A stretch of DNA of 5,152 nucleotides. Source: Ga0074130 sp035565355 (lineage in GTDB: Bacteria > Pseudomonadota > Gammaproteobacteria > Burkholderiales > Rhodocyclaceae). Positions 1-5,152 of this stretch are shown one piece after another; the first letter of the stretch is position 1; every line of letters starts with the position of its first letter. The stretch is from NCBI GenBank assembly GCA_035565355.1, contig DATMSM010000018.1, forward strand, positions 1 to 5,152. Direction: 5' to 3'. The notes under the pieces are model-generated. The model saw only the letters and a program-made list of their open reading frames with translations, was not told the origin of the DNA and did not search any database. A program made the position numbers and the translations under genes.

Positions 1-184
1 CCGCTGCCACGCGCGGCGCGCTCTGCGCTGAAAGCGCCTCCAGGCTGTCGGCGGACATCGCGGTAATCTCGACACCACCCTCGATCTGGCGGTTGGAGAC
101 GACGATGGCGTCGGGCCCGAGCTCTTCCTTGACCCGGCGCAGGCATTCGCGCGCGGTGTCGGCAACGTAGCGTTTCACTGTCAT
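1..184 (-). CDS. flhF: FlhF, flagellar SRP-type GTPase (N-terminal 61 codons only, cut by left window edge)
   Basis: FlhF is a GTPase of the signal recognition particle family (with Ffh and FtsY) that sets the number and polar position of flagella. Only the start of its N-terminal B domain is visible: it begins MTVKRYVADTARECLRRVKE and continues with ELGPDAIVVSNRQIEGGVEI. The pattern of a basic start, an Arg/Lys-rich helix, then LGPDA and a V-x-SNR strand is typical of FlhF N-termini. The GTP-binding NG domain would lie beyond position 1 and cannot be checked. The ATG at 184-182 overlaps the flhA stop in an ATGA junction. A GGAG ribosome-binding core at 195-192 sits seven bases upstream inside flhA, which supports this start. 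Position directly after flhA is the usual one in polar flagellates. Identification rests on a short N-terminus plus context, but both agree. Confidence 0.9.
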   Translation of the reverse strand, partial: MTVKRYVADTARECLRRVKEELGPDAIVVSNRQIEGGVEITAMSADSLEALSAQSAPRVAA

Positions 185-2292
185 GTTTTGGCTCCAATAA
201 TCGTCGTGACTTTAATCGTGCGCGAATCCGGAACTTCGGAGTTCGCAATAACCTTGAGTGTTGGCCAGGCGCGGCGCAGGAAGCGCGACAGCAGCCAGCG
301 GATCTGGCCCGGCACCAGCAGCACCGCCGGGTTGCCCAGGTCTTCTTGACGCTGCGCAACGGTCGCGGTTTCCTTGAGCAGCGCATCGGCGAGGCCGGGC
401 TCTATGCCGCCCGCATTGCCTCCGCCCTGTACGGCCTGCGCCAGCATGCGCTCGAGCGCGGGATCGAGCGCCATGACCTGGACCTCGGTATCGCCGGGGA
501 ATATCTGCTGCACGATGGAGCGGCCGAGTGCGATACGCACCTGACTGACCAGCTCTGCCGGGTCCTGCGTGCGCGGCGCATGTTCGGCCAGCACTTCGAT
601 GATGGTGCGCATGTCGCGGATATTGACGCCCTCTTCGAGCAAGCCCTGCAGCACGCGCTGCACGGTGGACACGCTGAGCAGCTTGGGTACCAGATCCTCG
701 ATCAGCTTGGGAGCATCCTTGGCAATGTGATCAAGCAGAGACTGCGTTTCCTGACGGCCGAGCAGTTCGGTGGTGTGCGACAGGATCAGGTGATTGAGGT
801 GGGTGGCGATCACGGTGCTGGCATCGACCACGGTGTAGCCCAGCACATGCGCCTGGTCGCGCAGACCGGCCTCGATCCAGTAGGCGGAGAGGCCGAAGGC
901 CGGATCCTTGGTTTCCACGCCAGCCAGCGGGCCACTGACACGCCCCGGGTTGATGGCGAGGAACATGCCCGGATAGGATTCGCCATGACCGACCTCCACG
1001 CCCTTGAGCGTGATGCGGTAGGTATTGGGCTTGAGCTCGAGATTGTCGCGGATATGCACCGGCGCCGACAGGAAGCCGATGTCCTGTGCAAACTTCTTGC
1101 GCAGGCCGCGGATACGCTTCAGCAAGTCACCGTCCTGACCGCGATCGACGAGCGGAATCAGACGATAACCGACTTCGAGGCCGAGCACATCGACCGGCGC
1201 AACGTCGGCCCAGCTGGCCTCCTGCGCCTCGGCCGGCGCTGCGGCGGCGGCCGCTGCAGCAGCAGCAGCGCCGGCAGGGGCCGATGCAACTTCAGCCGCC
1301 AGTGCTTCGCGCTTTTGCTTGAAGTAAGCATAGCCGCCGAACAGCGAAGCCAGCAGCAGGAACACAAAGTTCGGCATGCCCGGGATCAGGCCCAGGGTGC
1401 CAAGGATGCCGGCAGTCAGGTAGAGCACATTGTTGTTCCCCAGCACCTGGCTGGTGAACTGCTTGCCGATGTCCTCTTCGGTATTGACACGGCTGACGAC
1501 CAGGCCAGCGGCCGTGGAAATGATCAGCGCCGGGATCTGCGCAACCAGGCCGTCGCCGATGGTCAGCAGGGTGTAGACGCGCGCAGCCTCGGAGGTGGCC
1601 ATATCGTGCTGGACCACACCGACGATGAGGCCGCCGATGATGTTGATGAAGAGGATCAGGATGCCTGCAATGGCATCGCCGCGCACGAACTTGGAGGCAC
1701 CGTCCATGGAGCCGAAGAAGTCGGCCTCCTGGGATATCTCCTTGCGGCGCTTGCGCGCGTCGTCCTCGCCGATCAGGCCGGCGTTGAGGTCGGCGTCGAT
1801 GGCCATCTGCTTGCCGGGCATGGCATCCAGGGTGAAACGCGCCGACACTTCGGCGATGCGGCCAGCACCCTTGGTGATGACAACGAAGTTGATCACCGTC
1901 AGGATGACAAAGACGATGATGCCGACCGTGTAGTTGCCGCCGACCAGGAAGTGGCCGAAGGCGTCGATGACGGCGCCGGCGGAGTCCGGCCCCTTGTGGC
2001 CATGCAGGAAGATGACGCGGGTCGAAGCGACATTGAGCGACAGGCGCAGCAGCGTGGTCACCAGCAGCACGGTCGGGAAGGCCGAGAAGTCCAGCGGCTT
2101 CATGGTGTACATCGCTACCAGCAGCACCATGATGGACAGCGCAATGTTGAAGGTAAAGGCCAGGTCAAGGATGAAGGTGGGCAGCGGCAGCACCATCATC
2201 GACAGAATCATCATGATGAGCAGCGGCGCCACCAGCAGGCGCGCATTCGGGCCTGAGAAGAACTCGCGCAGCTGGAGCGTCAGCGCATTCAT
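181..2292 (-). CDS. flhA: FlhA, flagellar type III export gate membrane protein (FHIPEP family)
   Basis: FlhA forms the nonameric ring of the flagellar type III export apparatus, couples proton flow to export and docks chaperone-substrate complexes in the cytoplasm. The 703-residue protein is complete (Salmonella FlhA is 692). About eight hydrophobic segments span roughly residues 20-325. The family signature around residues 82-92 (LRLSLNVASTR) is present. The conserved cytoplasmic loop at 141-205 carries KGAGRIAEVSARFTLD, MPGKQMAIDADLNAGLIGE and SMDGASKFVRGD; Asp206 probably corresponds to the essential Asp208 of Salmonella. An Ala-rich linker (about 332-358) leads to the cytoplasmic domain (about 361-703), with EVGYRLIP, DPAFGL, ATHLNHLI, IRDMRTI and ALGRSIVQQ. 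The ATG overlaps the flhB stop (ATGA) and has only a weak GGTGG-type upstream signal, so initiation is probably coupled to flhB. The stop overlaps the flhF start. I see no frameshift or missing region. Confidence 0.98.
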   Translation of the reverse strand: MNALTLQLREFFSGPNARLLVAPLLIMMILSMMVLPLPTFILDLAFTFNIALSIMVLLVAMYTMKPLDFSAFPTVLLVTTLLRLSLNVASTRVIFLHGHKGPDSAGAVIDAFGHFLVGGNYTVGIIVFVILTVINFVVITKGAGRIAEVSARFTLDAMPGKQMAIDADLNAGLIGEDDARKRRKEISQEADFFGSMDGASKFVRGDAIAGILILFINIIGGLIVGVVQHDMATSEAARVYTLLTIGDGLVAQIPALIISTAAGLVVSRVNTEEDIGKQFTSQVLGNNNVLYLTAGILGTLGLIPGMPNFVFLLLASLFGGYAYFKQKREALAAEVASAPAGAAAAAAAAAAAPAEAQEASWADVAPVDVLGLEVGYRLIPLVDRGQDGDLLKRIRGLRKKFAQDIGFLSAPVHIRDNLELKPNTYRITLKGVEVGHGESYPGMFLAINPGRVSGPLAGVETKDPAFGLSAYWIEAGLRDQAHVLGYTVVDASTVIATHLNHLILSHTTELLGRQETQSLLDHIAKDAPKLIEDLVPKLLSVSTVQRVLQGLLEEGVNIRDMRTIIEVLAEHAPRTQDPAELVSQVRIALGRSIVQQIFPGDTEVQVMALDPALERMLAQAVQGGGNAGGIEPGLADALLKETATVAQRQEDLGNPAVLLVPGQIRWLLSRFLRRAWPTLKVIANSEVPDSRTIKVTTIIGAKT
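192..195 (-). promoter_or_regulatory. Ribosome-binding site of flhF inside the end of flhA
   Basis: GGAG lies seven bases before the flhF ATG, within the last codons of flhA. It gives flhF its own initiation signal besides the coupling expected from the ATGA overlap. Confidence 0.6.
1237..1269 (-). repeat. GCN codon run encoding an 11-alanine tract in the FlhA linker
   Basis: Eleven consecutive alanine codons encode residues 342-352 of FlhA, starting with four GCT triplets in a row and then mixed GCA, GCG and GCC. The tract sits in the flexible linker between the last membrane segment and the cytoplasmic domain, a region known to vary between species. The mixed codons make it less slippage-prone than a pure repeat. 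Confidence 0.85.
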
Positions 2293-3452
2293 GCGACCAC
2301 CACCCCGTCACGCTCGTCCGGCGAGCCCGGATCCATATCGGCGGGGACCGCGATCTCCTTCGGGGCTTCCGGCGCCGTCATGCTGCCGGACAGATACTGG
2401 GACAACTGATACACATAGGCCATTACTTCGGCCACGGCCGTGTACAGCGTGGCGGGAATCTGCTCGCCTATCTCGGCATGCTTATAGAGCGCACGCGCCA
2501 GCGGCGGAGCTTCCAGCACCGGCACCTTGTGCTGCTCTGCCAGCTCGCGGATATTGGCGGCGATCAGGTTCATGCCCTTGGCCACGATCTGCGGTGCCGC
2601 CATATTCTTGTTGTCGTACTTGAGCGCCACGGCATAGTGGGTCGGGTTGGTCACGACCACATCGGCGGTCGGTACATCCTGCATCATGCGGCGCCGCGCC
2701 ATGTCCATCTGCTGGCGACGGATACGTCCCTTGACCTCGGGGCTGCCCTCCTGCTCCTTGCCTTCCTGCTTCAGCTCTTCCTTGGTCATGCGCAGTTTCT
2801 TGTAGTACTGCCAGAGCTGGAAGGGCACATCGATCGCCGAAATGATGGCCATGCCGCCGACAATCATGAGGCTGGCGGCGAGAATCTCATGCACCATTTC
2901 CGGTACGCCGGCCTCGATGGGCATGCTGATCAGGGCAAACAGCGTGTCCTGCTCGTGGCGGATCACCCACCAGATCACCAGCCCGACCAACAGGGACTTG
3001 AGCACTGCCTTGACGAGCTCGGCAACCCCATTGACGGAAAAGATGCGCTGGATGCCCTTGAGCGGATCCATCTTTTCGAAGCTGGGCTGCAAGGGTTTGC
3101 CCGTGAGGTTAAAGCCGCCGATCACGATGGGCGCCACAATCGCCCCGATCACAGTCAGCAAAAAGATCGGAGCGAGCGTGATGAGAGCCTCGGTGGCCAG
3201 CTCTGTGAGGTACGTAAAGAGTCGTGCCGTATCGAAAGCGGTCTCGCGCGTGAACATGAGCCCGTCACGCAGCATTGAAGTCGTGCGCGCCGACATCCAG
3301 CCACCCGCGACCCAAAGACAGCCCACGCCGGCAGCCAGAACCAGGAAGGCCATGAGCTCGCGCGACTGCGGAAGGTTCCCTTCTTCACGGGCCTTCTCCA
3401 GTCGTCGCGCTGACGCAGGTTCTGTCTTTTCGAGATCGCTCTCTTCAGCCAA
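2289..3452 (-). CDS. flhB: FlhB, flagellar type III export switch protein (autocleaving)
   Basis: FlhB is the export-gate membrane protein that switches secretion from rod/hook to filament substrates after cleaving itself at a conserved Asn-Pro-Thr-His. I place the start at the TTG at 3452-3450, giving 387 residues (Salmonella has 383). Family proteins typically begin with an AEESD-type sequence, here LAEESDLEKTEPASARRLEK with the first Leu read as initiator Met. A strong AGGAG lies six bases upstream. With this start the NPTH motif falls at residues 269-272, the same numbering as in Salmonella. Four membrane segments lie near residues 34-52, 89-114, 148-165 and 189-208, followed by the charged linker and the cleavage domain (VVVTNPTHYAVAL, then PVLEAPPLARALY). 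A Pro-rich tail of about 30 residues ends the protein. A GTG at 3506 would add 18 residues but has no spaced ribosome-binding site. The stop overlaps the flhA start. Confidence 0.97.
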   Translation of the reverse strand: MAEESDLEKTEPASARRLEKAREEGNLPQSRELMAFLVLAAGVGCLWVAGGWMSARTTSMLRDGLMFTRETAFDTARLFTYLTELATEALITLAPIFLLTVIGAIVAPIVIGGFNLTGKPLQPSFEKMDPLKGIQRIFSVNGVAELVKAVLKSLLVGLVIWWVIRHEQDTLFALISMPIEAGVPEMVHEILAASLMIVGGMAIISAIDVPFQLWQYYKKLRMTKEELKQEGKEQEGSPEVKGRIRRQQMDMARRRMMQDVPTADVVVTNPTHYAVALKYDNKNMAAPQIVAKGMNLIAANIRELAEQHKVPVLEAPPLARALYKHAEIGEQIPATLYTAVAEVMAYVYQLSQYLSGSMTAPEAPKEIAVPADMDPGSPDERDGVVVA

Positions 3453-3458
3453 CGGCTT

Positions 3459-3463
3459 CTCCT
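3459..3463 (-). promoter_or_regulatory. Ribosome-binding site that fixes the TTG start of flhB
   Basis: AGGAG, in the context GAGAGGAGAAG, ends six bases before TTG at 3452. This near-ideal Shine-Dalgarno site and spacing is the main local reason to prefer the TTG over the upstream in-frame GTG at 3506. Confidence 0.8.
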
Positions 3464-3539
3464 CTCGGGAAACCTCGGTACCACCCGGGTTGCCCGCCCT
3501 TCGCACTCCGGCCGAAGTGACAAGAAGGGACTTTCACGT

Positions 3540-3556
3540 GCGGCAATTATTGCCGC
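3540..3556. repeat. Palindromic inverted repeat upstream of flhB
   Basis: GCGGCAATAATTGCCGC has perfect 7-bp arms (3540-3546 and 3550-3556) around a 3-bp centre. With one bulged base the pairing extends through CGTG/CACG to 3537-3560. It lies about 90 bp upstream of the flhB start. It could be an operator or a short RNA hairpin in the flhB leader; there is no T-run on either side to suggest a terminator. On the minus strand it contains GGCAATAA (3554-3547), six of eight matches to the sigma-28 -10 consensus GCCGATAA, but without a matching -35. Confidence 0.5.
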
Positions 3557-3562
3557 CACGGG

Positions 3563-3591
3563 GTAAAAGCGAGGGAGCGAACAAATGGCAA
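3563..3591 (-). promoter_or_regulatory. Weak candidate sigma-70 promoter for flhBAF
   Basis: On the minus strand TTGCCA (3591-3586, five of six to TTGACA) is followed 17 bases later by TTTTAC (3568-3563, only three of six to TATAAT). It lies just after the long hairpin and before the palindrome, in the right place to serve flhB. The -10 is poor and the -35 overlaps the last bases of the hairpin, so this is only a possibility. No convincing sigma-54 or sigma-28 promoter was found. Confidence 0.2.
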
Positions 3592-3629
3592 ATCGCCTGT
3601 CATTTCGAGTGACGAAATGACAGGCGATT
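3591..3629 (-). terminator. Long perfect hairpin between cheA and flhB, possible cheA terminator
   Basis: Arms AATCGCCTGTCATTTCG (3591-3607) and CGAAATGACAGGCGATT (3613-3629) are perfectly complementary over 17 bp around a 5-base loop. The structure starts about 36 bases after the cheA stop. Read on the minus strand, the stem is followed by TGCCATTTGTTCGC, a broken and weak U-tract, so it may be an inefficient intrinsic terminator, an mRNA 3'-end stabiliser, or a dispersed REP-like element. The inverted repeat is certain; its role is inferred from position. Confidence 0.5.
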
Positions 3630-3643
3630 CAGGAGCGGAGCAT

Positions 3644-3659
3644 CGCGCCGAAAGGCGCG
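3644..3659. repeat. Small GC hairpin next to the cheA stop codon
   Basis: CGCGCC (3644-3649) pairs with GGCGCG (3654-3659) across a 4-base loop, GAAA on the plus strand and TTTC on the minus. It begins five bases after the cheA stop. No T-run follows on the minus strand, so it is not a complete terminator by itself, but with the longer hairpin it forms a tandem structured 3' end. Confidence 0.5.
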
Positions 3660-3664
3660 GCGTA

Positions 3665-5152
3665 TCAGGCGGCGGCGCTGATTGCGCTCTGGAAGATGGA
3701 ACGAGGCACGCCGCGGCCATCGCCCAGGGCGGAAAGCAGTTCCTTGATGTCCAGAATCAGCACGATCTGGCCGTTGGAAAGCGTGGTGACACCGGCTACA
3801 CCCTTGGGACGGAAATCCTCAAGCGACTTGATGACCGCATCTTCGCGCCCCATGAAGCCATCGATGGCGAGAATGAAGGTGTGCTCGGCGGTCTGCATCA
3901 GCACGCCGTAGCCCGGCGTGCTCTCGGAAGCCCAGCCCAGCATGTAGTTGAGCGGGTAGATGGGCATGACTTCGCCGCGCACCACCATGGTGGCGCGGCC
4001 ACCGACTTCCTGCACACCGGAAACATCGATAGGCAGAATCTCGCGCACCATCGACAGCGGCACGGCAAACGGCTGCTGGCCGAGCTGCACCAGCAGCACC
4101 GGCAGGATAGCCAGCGTCAGCGGCAGCGAGATGATGAAGGTCGTGCCCTTGCCGAGCGCAGACTTGGTCTCGATCGAGCCGTTGAGCTTCTGGATATTGG
4201 TCTTGACCACGTCCATGCCGACACCGCGACCGGATACGTCGGTAATGGCATCCTTGGTCGAGAAGCCCGGCAGAAACACCAAGTTGTAGCTCTGGCGCTC
4301 GTCCATGACGTTGGCTTCTTCGTCGGTGATGAGCCCCTTCTCCACCGCCTTGGCCCGCAACTTCTCGGGGTTCATGCCGCGGCCGTCATCGGAGATCAGC
4401 AGCAGGATGTGGTCGCCTTCCTGGCGCGCCTCCAGGCGCACTTCGGACTTGGGCGACTTGCCCGCGGCGATGCGGTCAGCGGTCGGCTCGATGCCGTGGT
4501 CGACGGCATTGCGGATCAAGTGGATGATCGGGTCGGACAAGTCCTCGATCATGGTCTTGTCGATTTCCGTTTCCTCGCCGACCAGGATGAGGTCGACATC
4601 CTTGCCCAGGCCACGCGCCAGATCACGCGCAATACGCGGATATTTCTGGAACAGCCGGCCGATGGGCTGCATGCGCGTCTTCATGACGGCGTTCTGCAGA
4701 TCGGACACCAGCAGGTCGAGCTGGCTCACGGCCTGATCGAGCGCCTGCAGGGTATCTGAATCATTGCGCCCGTTGAGGATGTCGCTGCGCAGCGAATTAA
4801 GGCGATTCTTGGTCAGGCCGATTTCACCCGACAGATTGAGTACCTGGTCAAGGCGTGTGGTATCGACGCGGATCGAGTTGTCGCTGCCGCCCGAACTGGA
4901 ACGCCCGCCGCCCTTTTCCACCTCGCGACGCCCACCGGTGTTCGTCGCACCCGGCTTGTCCGTGGCACGACGGCCGATAGCCTGCTGAATGATCTGCTCG
5001 GGGCTCTTGCCCTCAACCTCTGTATGCATGACAGCTGGTGGCGCAGCCACGATGGTGGCAGCCTCGCTGGCAACGGCTTCATGCAGCACGGCCCAGTCCG
5101 GGCTGCCGCCCGACGATGCCGGCGCAGCCACTGGCGCAGCAGCCACGGTGGC
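3665..5152 (-). CDS. cheA: CheA, chemotaxis sensor histidine kinase (C-terminal 495 residues, cut by right window edge)
   Basis: CheA is the soluble kinase coupled by CheW to chemoreceptors; it phosphorylates CheY and CheB. The frame is open to the right edge, so the 5' end lies outside, with the P1 domain and its phosphorylated His. Residue numbers here refer to the visible part. Residues 1-90 are a low-complexity linker (Ala/Pro-rich, then GGGRSSSGGS-type). P3 dimerisation starts near SIRVDTTRLDQVLNLSGEIG (93-112). The P4 ATPase domain shows the N box HLIRNAVDHG (211-220), G1 DDGRGM (255-260), F box FLPGFSTK (293-300), G2 GRGVGMDVV (308-316) and G3 GKGTTF (334-339), so all ATP-binding elements are intact. 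The P5 CheW-like domain runs from about 349 to 477. The protein ends SAISAAA, then TGA. No cheW follows; flhB is next after 212 bp. Family members are usually about 650-750 residues, so roughly 150-250 are missing. Confidence 0.97.
   Translation of the reverse strand, partial: ATVAAAPVAAPASSGGSPDWAVLHEAVASEAATIVAAPPAVMHTEVEGKSPEQIIQQAIGRRATDKPGATNTGGRREVEKGGGRSSSGGSDNSIRVDTTRLDQVLNLSGEIGLTKNRLNSLRSDILNGRNDSDTLQALDQAVSQLDLLVSDLQNAVMKTRMQPIGRLFQKYPRIARDLARGLGKDVDLILVGEETEIDKTMIEDLSDPIIHLIRNAVDHGIEPTADRIAAGKSPKSEVRLEARQEGDHILLLISDDGRGMNPEKLRAKAVEKGLITDEEANVMDERQSYNLVFLPGFSTKDAITDVSGRGVGMDVVKTNIQKLNGSIETKSALGKGTTFIISLPLTLAILPVLLVQLGQQPFAVPLSMVREILPIDVSGVQEVGGRATMVVRGEVMPIYPLNYMLGWASESTPGYGVLMQTAEHTFILAIDGFMGREDAVIKSLEDFRPKGVAGVTTLSNGQIVLILDIKELLSALGDGRGVPRSIFQSAISAAA

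Noticed and set aside
346..2256. Long plus-strand open frame of 636 codons antisense to flhA
   Set aside because: Its product is rich in His, Gln, Asp, Arg and Gly without any domain pattern, as expected when a GC-rich gene with strong third-position bias is read in an opposite-strand frame. flhA itself is unmistakable and complete, and no ribosome-binding site or promoter supports the antisense frame.
2478..3278. Plus-strand frames antisense to flhB (2478-3278 and 2842-3612)
   Set aside because: They overlap each other and the well-supported flhB, with low-complexity, shadow-like translations and no initiation signals.
3504..3506. GTG as the flhB start codon
   Set aside because: GGA abuts the codon without a spacer, so there is no usable Shine-Dalgarno site. 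The extra 18 residues do not resemble FlhB N-termini, while the TTG at 3452 fits family length and motif numbering.
3540..3559. Sigma-54 promoter (TGGC...TTGC) upstream of flhB on the minus strand
   Set aside because: The distance between the GG and GC elements is 11 bases, or 8 using the second GG, and not the strictly needed 10. The TTGC half is better explained as one arm of the palindrome.
3617..4759. Plus-strand open frame of 380 codons antisense to cheA
   Set aside because: Same codon-bias artefact: a His/Gln/Asp-rich, non-conserved-looking product covered by the clear CheA kinase motifs on the other strand. Its ATG lies inside the hairpin arm.
5144..5146. GTG at 5146 as the cheA start
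   Set aside because: The frame remains open to the window edge, the surrounding residues are linker sequence, and the essential P1 phosphotransfer domain is still missing, so the true start lies outside the window.

Overview
The window holds a piece of a bacterial flagellar and chemotaxis gene cluster. All four recognisable genes lie on the minus strand, so transcription runs from high to low coordinates: cheA (5' end cut off by the right edge), then flhB, flhA and the first 61 codons of flhF (cut off by the left edge). The DNA is GC-rich with strong third-position G/C preference. Protein style and the flhB-flhA-flhF order suggest a polarly or sparsely flagellated proteobacterium, most likely a betaproteobacterium. 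That taxonomic guess comes from memory of family sequences, not from a search.

Layout on the minus strand: 5152-3665 encodes the C-terminal 495 residues of the chemotaxis histidine kinase CheA (end of a linker, P3 dimerisation, P4 kinase, P5 CheW-like). Positions 3664-3453 are a 212-bp intergenic gap, the only substantial non-coding DNA here. It holds a small GC hairpin beside the cheA stop, a perfect 17-bp inverted repeat that may terminate or protect cheA mRNA, and a 7-bp-arm palindrome upstream of flhB. Then come flhB (3452-2289, probable TTG start), flhA (2292-181) and flhF (from 184). Both junctions in flhB-flhA-flhF are 4-bp ATGA overlaps, so these three are almost certainly one translationally coupled operon.

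How the genes work together: FlhA and FlhB are core membrane components of the flagellar type III export gate. FlhB switches export from rod/hook to filament substrates, and FlhA docks chaperone-substrate complexes. FlhF is the SRP-type GTPase that places polar flagella and recruits early basal-body parts. CheA senses chemoreceptor output and phosphorylates CheY to control the motor. Nothing here looks like a new system: this is ordinary motility core genome. The points worth a second look are the non-ATG start of flhB, the structured cheA-flhB gap and the direct cheA-flhB adjacency.
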